A DNA stretch of 64,000 nt from Acanthochlamys bracteata (GCA_019914995.1 CM034127.1:10354001-10418000), one strand, 5' to 3'; positions 12,714-25,133 are shown, numbered from the stretch's first letter. Made by a program: numbers and translations. Notes: a model not told the origin generated them from the sequence alone.

Positions 12714-15700
12714 ATGTCTGCAGTTAGAAAACACTTATTTGGGCCAATCACCACCTCTTTAGGTCCTTCTTGTACTTCGCACACAATTAAGTCGAATTTC
12801 ATCATCCACAATCTTCCAGCAGCATCCAACTTATGTTCATTCAACAAGGTAATTGATTGGTCTCTGCAGCATGCTGGGAAAAGACGTGATGGGATACTTT
12901 CTGTTTACCCTGTCTTTGTATATCAGCAGCCTAATAAGGATTCTAGTGTCAAATGCTCGATTAATTCATCAGAGAAGAACTGTTTGATTAATAGTGCAGT
13001 ACACTTATCATGCACTTCATATCCGGTTCATGTTAGTGCACAGTCTTACTTTCGGGCATATTCATCTCATGTTGAGGGAAAAGAAAATGGTCTTCGTAAT
13101 GCTGCTGAAGTTCCAAGTTCTACATCTATCAAAGCAATGACTGATAATGCTACTCCTGCAGGAAGTGAGTGGATTGAGTCTGTAAAGCGGACCTGCCAAT
13201 CAACTTCAGATACTGTCATCAACGCAGGGGAAAAGGTCAAAGAGATGTCGAATGAAGTGTTCTATCCTTATCTACATCAGATCTATCATTCGAGTCCCTA
13301 TATGGAAAACATAATGGTTCCAATCGGTAGTACTCTTGTTGGTGCTCTTTTGGCCTGGCTTGTCATGCCCACAATCTTGAGGAAACTTCATCGATACTCT
13401 CAGCAAAGTCCCTTTCCAGTATTTGGCAAAAGCTTTTCAAAGGAACAAGTTCCTTACGAGAGGAGCCTATGGAGTGCTTTGGAGGATCCTGCGAGATATC
13501 TATTCACCTTCATGGCATTTTCTCAACTGTGAGAACTTTGTCCCCCATAATTTATTTACCGTCTTTCCCTTTAATTCTTAAGTGCAGCTTTTTTTTTGTG
13601 AGAGCCTCTATACAGCTTCTTTACATATTGAATTATGTTAAAAACTATAGGATCAAAATTATAAAGAACTTAGACAAGACTTCAAATGGACACTTGAATC
13701 ATATAATTAGATAACATGCTTTACCACTCACCTCATTCACTTCACAAGTATAACGCATAATATAAGTTTCATGAGGTACTAACATTAAGATTCTGAGTTC
13801 TAATGGTATTCTGTGTACTAAGCTCATGTAAAGGTACATAAATTATGAATATATGAAAAGTGTGCTTTAGTATTACTACTCTCTGAAAGACCAGATCAGT
13901 TCAAATATTTAATACAGGTTCCTGATTGTTTTTCTATAATTTACATTCAGAATATTGATTCTTTTGGAGGTTAGGCTCTTTTCCCAAGAGAGCTTGACAG
14001 CATTCTTGTTTGTAAAACTGATTATGCAAGCTAGATGGTTTGTATTTTTCAGAATCATGGTCTGATGCCTTCCAAAGAAGTTAATTTACTTTTAAAAACG
14101 TGTTTGGTAAAGCAACAATAGGTTAGATGCTTTGAGAGGACTTTTGAAAGTCTTTCCCATTGGAGCCTTTTATTATCTATTTTCCTCTCTCTCTCTCTCC
14201 TAAAAGGAGCCTCAGAATATGAAAAGCTGCTTCATGTGATTTCATTCACAGTTGAATTTCCTGCTGAAGGAATAGATTCTGACATGGTTTTGTGTTATAG
14301 TATAATGTGGAAATAATGAAACTGTATCAAAATGGACTAAGACACTTCAGGTTGAGGTTTCTTCCAATTGAACTTTGTAGTAGCACCAAAACTTGTATGT
14401 ATAAATGTGATTTGTAGACATATGGAAAGGGAAGCCTCTGATGACCTGATTAGTCCTCACAAAAAAATTAGAAATGCTTTCCATTCTAGTATCAAGAAAC
14501 TGAAGCACCTCATAAGAACAATGACAATAACAACCGTCAATTAATGTACTACAACTTAGTTCTTGTAGAATAAAAAACCAGCATGTCTTTCAATGTAGAA
14601 ATATTTGGCCTATCCTCGTATTGTAACCCACATGCCCTTCTAGATGCAGTTATGGTTGGATTTTTACTTGTTTAGTTCCTTATTACAACTAATAGCCATC
14701 ATGATCTTACGCGTGTCAGAGACCTATTAGAGTTACTCGGGTTAATTAGCATTGTTTGAGATGCTTTATGTTTTGCTCCTCTTAATTCATATGTCGGCGT
14801 AGGCCAATTTCTTGATAGATGTGACCATTTGCTTCTAGTCATCGCTCTTTCAGTTTTAAGCTTATCTTCTGGGTTAAGTCAATCTTTGAATTTTGTAGTT
14901 TGTTCCACTGCTGTTTGAATTTTTTGTATTTACTGCTGATAATTACAATATTTTTTATTTTGTTCTAAATGATTAACTGATAACTGTATAGCAAGCTTTT
15001 ATTAACTGATAACTGTATAGCAGGCTTTTTTGGCAAGAAAGTTATGTTGCTCAAGTCTTGTATAAACCAAACAGCTTGTAATTTCTGTTACAAAAGCTTT
15101 AGTGATAGCTTTACCTGTTTGCAGGGGGGTAATATTGGTGTCAACTGCCACTCCATACCTTTCCCAAGCATGGAGGGGAGCTGTTGTTCTTTCATTTGTA
15201 TGGTTTCTTTTTAGATGGAAAACGATCTTTTTTTCTCGAGTTTTGGCTAGTGAAGCCTCAAGAACAATTGATCGAGACAAGCTGTTAACACTAGAGAAAG
15301 TTTCCTCTGTAGGCCTGCTTGTTTTAGCAGCTATGGCTGCAGCTGAAGCATGTGGTGTGCCTGTGCAGTCAATCCTGACAGTAGGAGGAATTGGAGGTAC
15401 TTTCCTACAAAAAATTTTCCAATGTATCAATCTTGCCATTTTACCTTGTGAATTTCTTTTTGTTTATACTTTATTGCAATCGGTGGCACTGATATCAACT
15501 TTCTGGTTGCTCTGTCTATTTAATAGGATTAAACTTTGTTGTTGTTTTTCGAAAAGGGTAGAGCTAATAACTTAGCAGATTTCTTCTAAATTTTTTATAT
15601 TATTTGTAGATGTTTTGTGTCTTAAATCAGCTCGGCGATTAAGATGAATTTCTTCTAAGCAGACTTTCATCATTGATCCAAAACCAAAGACATGCATAAT

Positions 15701-18700
15701 CTTTTATTCGATAAGGTATTCTAGAGTTCAATTTTGGCACAAATGAAGGAGCTTTTTAGATCGATCTAATTCATTTTTTCCTGATGATGTCGATCTTAGT
15801 AACAGATCCCATCTTGTTTAGAGGAAGATTGACCATGATCTATTTGCGTTTGTAGAATTTGTTGCAACTCTTGCAGACCCTTTTCTTGATAGATCAGCTA
15901 TTACAATACTCCAGTCTGAACCAAGCAAGTCTCCAGCTTCTCTCTGTAGGTTTATGATTATGATCCTGGAGTTTGGCATTGTAGATTAGGGATAGACCAA
16001 TGTCCTTGTCTGAGTACGAAGGGTGCATCTGTTGTTCTGCATCATCAAGCATGTCACTCAACTTTTTGTATGCCTGTATCCACATGTTTATTAAATTATT
16101 TTGTAGTTTTCTTCTTAAATATTCTGACTATAGTTCCTAATTCCTCTAAAATGGGGTCATTTGCCATGCCATGTGAAACTGTAGACTTTCAGTATATCAT
16201 GTAAAGGCAAAGTCCTTTGTAGTCCAACTTTGTTGGTTTACAATTAGGGAAAGCTCACATATCGAGTACATGTTGATTATAGCAAACGACCATATGAATA
16301 GAAAAGATACTAATCCAGATAAAGACAATAGCTTACATGGACAACCCCAAAATAGAAAAAGGATATATAATAAAAGGGTCCTGATTTATTGTGGTTGCTG
16401 CCTATTGAAGGGTGTTTTTTACTGATAGACCCCCATTCTGATACCCAGAGCTTCAGTTGACCATGGCAATGATGAAGATAATGTACTGGAGCTGTTAGCT
16501 ATGCTAAATATAGTATGCTTGGTGATGCCTGTTTTTGTGCATGACATCTTGTATATAGAAGGCAAAATACATCCAACATTCATTTAATGCTGTAAACATC
16601 CTATATGTTGAAATTCAGATGAAGATTCTTTTTTTCTTTTTTTTTCTTTTTTTTGAATAATTTATGTGAATGGAATTGCTGAATTTGCTGTTCCCCTTCT
16701 TTCTTTTTTAGGAGTTGCTACTGCCTTTGCTGCTCGAGATATCCTGGGAAACCTTCTTAGTGGACTTTCATTACAGTTTTCTAGACCATTCTCAGTTGGG
16801 GATAACATAAAGGTTCTGATAGCTTACTCCTTTTGTTCAGTTAAGCAGTTGCTTTTGAATGATGAAAGCAAAATTTGGCTAAAGTGGAACAATAAACCCT
16901 GTAGGTACATCCATTTTAATTGCCAAATATGCAATCAAAGGTTTTCGACTATCTATGAGGCTGTTTGGAAGTGCGTTTTGCACTGCTTTCATTCCATTTA
17001 AGATTTCCAATATAATATTGAAAAGCTTTTTAAAAAAATGAAAACTACAGATGAATTGTATGTTGTAGAATCTATGTATAATTGTATTATTTTTTTTGGT
17101 CAAAAAAGTGAAGCTTGTTTCTGGAAAAGCCTCAAAATAAGCTCCTTTTTAGAAAAGCTCCTTATTTTAGGCACTCCCAAACGACCCCATATAACTGTTA
17201 GAGTTGCCACTAGTCATCCTTGAATAGGAAGTCTGTGTAGAGTAAGCTCTATTAATAAAAAAGTTGAGATCATCCATATTGTAAAACTTTTCCTTAAGGT
17301 ATTTGTTTCACCTCCCCAATGATATGTGCTACCAAAAAATTTTTGTTATTGTCTTTAGTTTTGGTGATCTTGGTGCTAGAGATTGTAGCTTTAGGATTGA
17401 AAGCATATACGAAGATATTCAGAATGTCTTATTTATTACACTACTGTATGTTGCTGAAACTGTTATGTATATGTGATTTCTCCGGCTGTTACATAGATTT
17501 TTTTCTTTCTTGAAATTTAATTATAAAGTAGAGGGAAAACTCACTAGTTGCACCTGTATTTATGCATTTCTCTTTTAGGCTGGACAAATAGAAGGGCAAG
17601 TTGTTGAAATGGGACTGACTGCGACATCTTTGATAAATACTGAAAAGTTTCCTGTCATTGTTCCAAATTCGCTACTTTCAAGTCAGGTGAGAATGTATTA
17701 AGTTTATTTGTTCTTGTGAGATATAATTTTTTTACTGGATCTGCACCTCAGAGCGAGTCCATTTAATCATGTCCTCCTGTTCCAGTTCAAGTGGCATGGC
17801 TGTTGTGTACCAATATCAACTTAGATTGTATGCTCTGCCATAGAACATAAGAAATATCTTCAACTATGTCTTAATGCTGTGCAGAAATTTTTATTTACTA
17901 GATACTGAAATTAGTTGAATCTTCATTAGGTTCTTCACGTCATGAAACTAGCATCTACTATTCACATTGTAGTTCTGTTTACACCCGATGAGAATGAATT
18001 AAGTATTCTCAGTTGCTTGGTATATGGTTTGAGACAATTTCTGCCTTTGCAACGTCACAGTAGAAATCAGCATATAATTGGCCAAAATTTTTAACCTCTT
18101 TGGGCTCCATATTTTGCAGGTCATTGTGAACAAATCACGTGCACAGTGGCGGGCATCTTTGGCTAAGATTCCTATTCGAGTTAGTGATCTCGAGAAGATC
18201 CCACTTATTTCCGAAGAGATTCAAACAATGCTGAGGACTAACCCAAAAGTCCTAGATTCAGATGATCCTTGCTGTTATCTGTCAAGGGTGGAAAACACTT
18301 TTGCAGAGCTTACTATCAGCTACAATCTTAAAAACATGGCAAGTTTTCCATCTCCGTCGCTACATAGTTTCTAGCTTAGTACCAACGTTAGTCAATGTTA
18401 ACACATTTTCTGCAAGTTAGGTTTAGCCTTGTTCAAAATCTAGTCCCTGATCTCAAAAGCATTTTCCCTTTAACATGGAAGCTAGAACTCCAAAGTAGTA
18501 ACTGTTATACCAGGATAATGCATTTGTTGTCCTTGAGGCGTTTTTGGGATACTTATAAGTGGCATGACTGAAATTTATGAGATATAACAATGACGAGAAC
18601 ATAAACTATAAACTTCCACCAGCTTACTTTTGATACATATAGAGAGGGAGTGTGGAAGTACCTTTTGTTTTAAAAATATTTATGTGCATGTACCCCGGTG

Positions 18701-18861
18701 GTTCTAATATAAATTTGTTATGTTCAGCAGCATGTTTGACTAGATTATTTGGTTTGTTGCAGAAAAAGGATGATTTCTTTGCTGCAGAGCAAGATGTATT
18801 GCTTCAAGCTGTCAAAATTATTAAGAAGCATGGTGCTGATCTAGGGAGTACATTGGGCTAA
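12714..18861 (+). CDS. MSL1: MscS-like mechanosensitive channel, mitochondrial (MSL1-type), 6 exons, 537 aa
   Basis: Channel of the bacterial MscS family; Arabidopsis MSL1 sits in the mitochondrial inner membrane. Exons read by eye: 12714-13528, 15125-15396, 16712-16812, 17579-17686, 18120-18338, 18763-18861. All joins are in frame; length is 537 aa against about 500 for Arabidopsis MSL1. The N-terminus is basic and Ser-rich without a domain, as in a transit peptide. Membrane segments follow (IMVPIGSTLVGALLAWLV, AVVLSFVWFLF, SSVGLLVLAAMAAAEA). The pore helix and start of the beta domain (VATAFAARDILGN, PFSVGDNIK) lie at about residues 363-396, then VPNSLLSSQ and VNKSRAQWR, closely matching MSL1. 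I chose the ATG at 12714 (MSAVRKHLF); an in-frame ATG at 12681 would add 11 residues. Four introns are GT-AG, but the intron after 18338 has a GC donor. Confidence 0.94.
14972..15029 (+). repeat. 29-bp perfect-phase tandem duplication in MSL1 intron 1
   Basis: A 29-base unit beginning ATTAACTGATAACTG occurs at 14972-15000 and again directly at 15001-15029 with one mismatch (GCAAGC versus GCAGGC). It lies about 95 bases upstream of the exon 2 acceptor at 15124, so it may affect the branch-point region. Confidence 0.9.
18339..18762 (+). other. GC-AG intron in the MSL1-like gene
   Basis: The exon ends ATG and the intron starts GCAAGT, which is the +1 to +6 pattern of plant GC donors. The acceptor is TTTGTTGCAG before AAAAAGGATGAT. 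This join keeps the frame (NLKNM then KKDDFFAAEQ), matching the MSL1 family. Using the nearby GT in GCAAGTTTT leads at once to a stop. Confidence 0.75.
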
Positions 18862-19400
18862 ACCACCAGGTAATGTTGAAATTTAAGCCGTCAAAGAAGG
18901 CACAAGTTTTTGGCTTAAGTGTTATGTACGTCTGAAAGGTTCTTGTAGAGCTCATCGACTGATAAAATAAAATAAAAGATACCTAAAAGTTCAACATAAT
19001 ACTATTCAGGATATAAGGCATATTTTGTTGTTTGTTTATGATTGTCGAAATAAAAATGTAGACTGGCTGTAGTCTTAGGCATGTCCAAATTCTGCGTACC
19101 ACTTGCATAAAGAAGTCTGTTAGTTTACAACCACTATATTTACATAACAGTTTACTATCCCCATGGGAGTTGGTGATACTTCACTATTAATGTTCACTCT
19201 CTCCTTTATTGTGTATCTGAAGCAAATTCTTTTTGCAGTATCTCAAGTTTGTCGATACAAGAGTTTGCTTCATCAAAGTTGAATTTGGGCCTTGTGAAAC
19301 TTCTGTCTGGAGCTAAAATTAAACAGTAGTGTGCAATTGTATATACACGAGCAAGTTGTTTCAGCTTGTAATGTACAGAAGTTGGTGTGATCTCTTTTTT
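18862..19400 (+). other. 3' untranslated region of MSL1-like gene, possibly with an intron
   Basis: After the TAA at 18859-18861 a good donor (CCAG then GTAATG, junction after 18869) pairs with a good acceptor (TTTTTGCAG ending 19238). Such an intron starts only 8 bases after the stop, so it would not be expected to trigger nonsense-mediated decay. Confidence 0.4.
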
Positions 19401-20120
19401 AGCTGCATCATTTGAGCAAGTTTGGTTTAGCCGAGTTTGGGGAATTTTTTAAAAAGAATCTCTTGCTGTTCGAGAGTTTATGCTAGCTTTGGCTTTTGAA
19501 CTTTCAATTTGACAAGTATTGTGGCTTTTGCTCTTGCACTTAATTTTGAGAAGTTGTTCTGGTCTTGGAGTCTTCTATCATTCAGGCATTGTGGTTAAAG
19601 CTTGTTTCTGCAGTCCAACCTAATGAGTGGTTTGCACGCTCAGTTGTTACTAGTACATTCCTCGTGTATTGTTCGAAGTGAAATGTTGTGCCACAATTTT
19701 CACCTTTATGAACCCGGAGAGGGTTTCTCATGACAAGCTGGGCCTTCTTTTTTGCATGGTGTGGTGGAGTATGCAAGATATCGAGAGAAAGTAACGTTAA
19801 TCGTATTTTTCACTTGAAGAAAGATGGGAGCTAAAACTTCATGCCGGAGGCTTTTACCGAGTGCCATCATTGGTTGGCACTGAAAATCTGCCTACCGGAG
19901 ATTAAGCTTGGTTAAAAAATAATAACAACCGAGGAATTCAGGATGTGAGTTTTTGCGAGATCGATAATCTACGCCTGAGTCCTGACTACTATCATTCTTA
20001 GTTAAGATATAATACATTAGTAAGTATCCTGTTGGACACGCAGTACAACAATCAAAAAAATCCACACCTAATACATGCACAAACACTTTGCTCACAAAAA
20101 GCACAAACACCCGTGTTATT
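19401..20120. other. Intergenic, no gene seen
   Basis: Downstream of the channel gene. T- and G-rich sequence with short random frames only. Confidence 0.5.
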
Positions 20121-20377
20121 AAGGGTGCATTTGAATTTGAGGACAGCTTATGATAAACTGCTTATCAATTTTTTCTATTTTATATTTTTTAATACATATT
20201 TTATAAATATATAAAAAATTTATTTAAAAATTTAAAAAATGTACGAAATGAAATCTTTTTAGTACATATTTTTATTATTTTTTTAAAAATAAAAAAATAA
20301 AATTTATTTTTAAAAAAAAATAAAAATATTTTCTATTTTAAAAAAATTTTATTTTATAAGCACTATTAAAACCCTTC
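20121..20377 (+). mobile_element. AT-rich MITE-like element, copy 2
   Basis: Starts AAGGGTGCATTTGAATT and ends with the near-inverse ATTAAAACCCTT. It holds the core GAAATGAAATCTTTTTAGT and the 3' arm ATTTTATTTTATAAGCA. Confidence 0.75.
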
Positions 20378-21842
20378 CTAAAAGCTGAATGGGAAAGCTA
20401 CACAAAACCAACACAACGCAAGCATATCGAAGTACTCCTCAAAGATCTACTGGATAATGATTCATCACACAGGAACACCAAAAGCAAAAGGGAAAAAGAA
20501 ATTATTAAGAGGGGAAAAAAGAAAGGAAATCATGAAACTAAAGGAAAAAAATTTTAAACAAAGAAAATTATAATTATTTTTTAAATTATATATATATACT
20601 TTTATTATGTATAATCTAATTATATTTTTTAATTACAGAATAGAATAGTATAGACAGAATTTTGAACTTGAAAAAAATCAGTGAAGGTAAAAATCCTTTC
20701 AAGCTTAGAGATAATCTTATGAGACATTTAGAAATACTTAGGAAATAAAAAAAATAAAATAATAAATATTTGTAAAATAATTTTATTTTTATTTAAAATA
20801 AAAAAATAAAATTTTATAGTATATAACTATTTATATTCTAAAATTTTTAATAAATTATATTACAGAAACAATTTTATAAATTTAAAAAAATAAAATATTA
20901 TTTTCTTAATAAAAAATCATAAGAATTTTTTCAATATTTTCTTATAACCCTTTTTTTCATATATCCCCTTAACGTTCCCTTAGCTCGGCAAGACAGACCG
21001 GACCGACCACGCATAATAGAACCAAATCACGCCTCAATTAACGGGCCGCAAGACAGCAACGGTCATGTCCCTTACCTATGGAAATCACTAGGCTTACCAC
21101 TCACCTATACCTGTACCTTCCTTTCCTCGACAATCTTTTACCACTTTGGAAATCTTCTTGAAAAAGCAAAAGACTGTACGAGATTAAATAGTGTCTGCAG
21201 AGCAGCAGCTGAATATTATTTATGAACATTAATGGAAGGACATCACTTGATTTCGGCATTTGTATTTGCACCGTAAGGTAGGTGAAATAATAGACTGCAT
21301 TTGTATGATTGTGAACAAACAGTGAACCAAACAATTTCTGTGTCACTGTGACAAGAACAAATAGCATATGTTCTTCTCAAATTGAAGAACAGCTTTTGTT
21401 TTGGTTTGCTCTTTTTCCTGTTGATTAAATAACAACAATAGTAATAAACACTAACCAATCACTGGAAACACACTTAAAACAAATAATATAAAAAAAAGAG
21501 TGAAAAAGAAAGAAAAGATCCGTTCTACTATCCACCCGTGATAGTGCAATAACACAAGCACATCAGCATCTTAAGTCAAAATAAACAAACAAAAGCGTGC
21601 ACACACTAATTTCTTCCTATCTTTCTTTAATTTCCAATAATTTAATTAATCTTCATCTAAGTAATATATCTATGTACTTTTGCTAATCACCAAGATGCCT
21701 TCCAGCCCCTTCTCCATTAATTTATAAACAACTAATAATTTTCTTAACAAAGAGGAGCTACTAGTAGTTTGGCTCTAAAGAACAAAAGAACACAAGAACA
21801 ACAATACAACAACAAAAATTCACAAAGAAGTAAGAAACCAAT
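20378..21842. repeat. AT-rich gene-free stretch with a diverged element near 20730-20940
   Basis: The part at about 20730-20940 resembles the MITE family in composition (AAAATAAAATTTTAT, AATTTTATAAATTT), but its termini are not clear. From about 20960 the sequence becomes mixed and leads into the 3' flank of the DUF604 gene. Small frames at 21101-21458 on the minus strand show no domain. Confidence 0.35.
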
Positions 21843-23836
21843 TTAAATTTCTACAATTTCACCTTCACTGCAAATTCCTACATCAATTGCCATGGTCTTC
21901 TTCCCTTCCATTCCCATTACTCTGCAACAATTCCTCCTCGGTGCCTGCAGGATAAAATAAACATCACTTAAAAACAGCAAAGCAAACTCTTTTGGGACAC
22001 TAAACAACAATGAATAAAGAAACTAATTGACTAGAGTGATAAGAAAGGTGGCAATTACTCTGTCCCAGAGATCAGGATCAGGTTGTTTGTAGACAATAAC
22101 ACGGTCAACAAACATGGAAGGATCTGCAGTCTGCCACCGGCAAAGGGGGTGGGTTTCATTCCGGAGATCATAAGTAGTGACAGTAGTTTGCAATGTGGCA
22201 TCAAATTTGGTAGAAGACAAGTAGTAAACAAATGGTCTCTGGCAAGGATTTCTGGCCACAGGCCTTGTATTGAAAGCATAAGCTGTGTAATCTGCTCGGC
22301 GATACCAGTTCAAGAACGTTCGTGTTGGCATTTCCATTTCCCTCGGTGACATCACTCCTCTAATTATCTGCACAACAAAACCCCAGGAGACTGAAATAGT
22401 CCAACCTTTCTCCGCTTCATAGCAGATGGATTGTTGCATTATTCCTGCTGAATCAAGTTCTACCGGACCAGAGAATAGTCGCCGGATAGCTTTTGGTCTG
22501 TCCATGTTAGGAAAGATTGGTTGAACTACATCAAGGTGGTGGATCGAAACTAGTGGAGTAACAGGATGTGCTGCGAGCAGGCCGAGCAGGTCGCCATAGA
22601 CATCATACTGGTGGAAGCCAGTGTGCGGCGTTAACGGCACACCAAGCTCCGCCATGCAGGCATGGATTCTGTCATCGCTTCCATATAATGCCGGGTACCG
22701 CTTGATACACCTGTCCTGCTTGAATCAAATTCCGGCATTAGCATGATCCGCTCAACACACAACGAGCGGATTATAATACCAAATTGTAGATTGAGCAGAT
22801 CGAATTGAATTCTATTATTATAGGATTACACATTTCTGATTCTTGCTAAAAAAAATTTAAGCTTTACCTGAAACGTTTCGAGTGAGGCAGCGAGAGTGCG
22901 GCTAATGGCAAAGCCGCCGCCGCCATAAGCCATATTGTAAGAGAAGAAGATGTTCTGCAGATGTGATTCTGAATGCGAGCCAATGTAATACGGTTGTGTG
23001 TGATCGAACTTTCTCAAAACTCGAACGAGATTATCCGGAAAGAAAACAGTATCATCGTCGCCCATCACAAGCCACCGTACATTCTCTGCAGCTGCTGCAT
23101 CGTCCCCAAGCAATCGGAGTGTTTCAGAGACAACTCGAGAGATTCTGATAGCAGACCGACTGCCCTGTCGATGAGAATACGGAAATCTCGAAGTGTCGGC
23201 TGAGATTTTGATCGGCGGCAAAGCAGAATCCTTGCGCTCGTGTACTTTCTTGTCTAGCCAAACGTATCCCTTCATCTTCCCCGGCCGCCACCATACTTTT
23301 ACATACTCTCTCCGTTTCCTCCATAGCCTTGCTGATCCTGCAATTCCAAACACTATGTGTTCCAACCCTGTCTCTACCACCGCCGACGGTAACAAAATTT
23401 GTTCTTTCACTTCCTCAGATTTCTCATTCTCTTCTACCACTACTGATTTAGTCAAGTTTCCAACAGAAGAAGATAAAGGAGGAGGAGGAGAAGGAGAAGA
23501 AGAAGAAGAAGAAGAAGAAGAAGAAGAGATGTGGAGGATTGTTGTTTCTGGCAAAGTTGGGCAAGAAGAAAGATGGGAATGGTGGTGGAGAGCAGCGGAG
23601 AGAAGAAGATGTGCAGTGTAGAAAAAGTAGATTAAAGAAAGGGAAAGAACAAGGCAAACCATGAAACGAGGCATCATTGCTTGACGGGTTGAAGCTGGAG
23701 ATGGTCTTCCGGCAACCATTGTCCAGATCAATGATTGTTGCTGCTGCTTTCCGGCGGCGGCGGTGGAGCTACTGTTGTGTTGGCGGTGGTGGTACTCCTG
23801 CGTTGTGTCTACCTTGTGTTGGTTCACACTCTTCAT
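21843..23836 (-). CDS. DUF604 family glycosyltransferase-like protein, 3 exons, 575 aa
   Basis: Plant DUF604 proteins are fringe-related (GT31-like) type II membrane proteins, probably Golgi glycosyltransferases of unknown substrate. Exons: 22868-23836, 22059-22715, 21843-21944; GT-AG joins, all phase 0, 575 codons plus stop. Visible in order: a hydrophilic Gln/His-rich start, a single signal-anchor helix at about 56-80 (FMVCLVLSLSLIYFFY), a Ser/Pro-rich stem with a Ser run at 104-114, HIVFGIAGSARLW, the WWRPGKMKGYVWLD block, the DDD metal/nucleotide-sugar motif at 260-262 (VMGDDDTVFF), GGGGFAIS, RYPALYGSDDRI and the family ending with CC and ICSEGEIVEI. Nothing is broken. The start at 23836 is the first ATG of the frame; ATGs further in (such as the one at residue 40) are possible. 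Confidence 0.92.
23497..23530 (-). repeat. Coding (TTC/TCT)n microsatellite giving a Ser run
   Basis: A GAA trinucleotide run on the plus strand is read on the minus strand as consecutive Ser codons in the stem of the DUF604 protein. Length changes here would alter the linker without breaking the frame if they occur in threes. Confidence 0.85.
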
Positions 23837-24338
23837 ATCTTTCTCCTTCTCTCCTTCTTGGAAGTAAAAAAGAACACTTTTTTTTTTTTGAGAATTGTTT
23901 CTGGGTAATCTAAGAAAAGGGATCTAAATAAGTCCAACTTTGTGCAAGTTCTCAGTGGTGATCAATTACCATTTGAAGAAAATCGGCAAATCAAGTGTAT
24001 CTAGTGATTCAAGATTTAACTACATCTGCTTTACAGAGACTTAAGTAGAAGACTAACAATAGAAGATGGCAATGGTGGTGGTGGTGAAAGAAGAATAAGA
24101 AGAAGAAGGCATGCAGTGAGGAGAGGTGCCAGGTTTAACACTATCCATGTGTGCAAACACGGCGAGTATGCTGCATACCCAAAAGAATACAATAATAGTA
24201 ATCAATCAAGTTTTTTTTAAAGAGAAAAGAATTTAAGCCTTTTGATCGACTCTTAAAACAGATTTGTTGCTGAAATGGGTATTTTTGGTTGGTGTCTTTC
24301 ATAATAGATTGCTTGCAGCCATTGAATGAAACAAGATC
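23837..24338. promoter_or_regulatory. 5' flank of the DUF604 gene
   Basis: Contains purine/pyrimidine-rich sequence, including GGTGGTGGTGGTG and AAGAAGAAG runs near 24075-24105, as expected for a leader and promoter. No clear TATA box was identified. Confidence 0.3.
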
Positions 24339-24677
24339 TGCTGGGCTTCCTAAGTTAAATTAGTTTTGGATTAGTAGTGTGTAGGATTTGATGAATTTTA
24401 ATAAAAGAAATACTAATTTGATGAACTAAAGTCAGATTAATAACGTAAGGGTCTGGGATATTATCCAAATAAAAATCAGACTAGCTAAGTTAAAGGTGAG
24501 ACAGCAACTCGCATTTAGTTAAGCCAAATAAATCGTAACTTAGTGGCCTTAACAGTTTATACCCTTTAATAATCTCATATTGGTTGGATACTAAAATGAA
24601 TATGTGTTTATAAGTAGGGAATGCTAACTTTTTAAAAATTGACTAATTTTTTTAGTGTAGAGTACCAATCCTATAAT

Positions 24678-24690
24678 TGGTATCAAAATC
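24678..24690 (+). other. Primer-binding-site-like sequence 1 of the TRIM-like array
   Basis: TGGTATCAAAATC directly follows the first LTR-like block. The first eight bases equal the complement of the plant initiator Met-tRNA 3' end. Confidence 0.55.
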
Positions 24691-25122
24691 TAATAAGGTG
24701 AAGCCATCCGACGTGTTGATAGAAAATTATTGGGCTTCTAAATTAGACTAGGCTCGAGTTAGTAGCGTGTAAGCTTTGATGGATCCGAGTGAATAACGGA
24801 TTAGTTTGATAAGTTATGACCGAATTAATAGCGTAGGGGTCGGAGATAGTATTTAAGTAAAAAACGGACTAGTTAATTTAAAAGTAGGCTAGCAACTCGC
24901 TCTGTATTGAGTCAAATAAACTCTGATTTGAGAAGTTGAAGGTGAGCCAACAACTCGTTTTTTATTAGGCTAAATAAATTCTGATTTAGTGGCCTTAACA
25001 GCTTATGCCTCTTAATAGTTTTATATTGGTTGGATACTAAATAAGTATGTGCTTATAAGTAGGAAATACTAATTTCTAAAAAATTAGCCAATTTTTTTAA
25101 TATAGGAATTCGATCCTATAAT

Positions 25123-25133
25123 TAGTATCAGAG
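25123..25133 (+). other. Primer-binding-site-like sequence 2 of the TRIM-like array
   Basis: TAGTATCAGAG follows the second LTR-like block and differs from the tRNA-complementary sequence by one base in eleven. Confidence 0.55.

Noticed and set aside
23193..23621. A 142-codon plus-strand frame with a Glu run.
   Set aside because: It is the reverse reading of DUF604 exon 1; the Glu run is the complement of the Ser codons.
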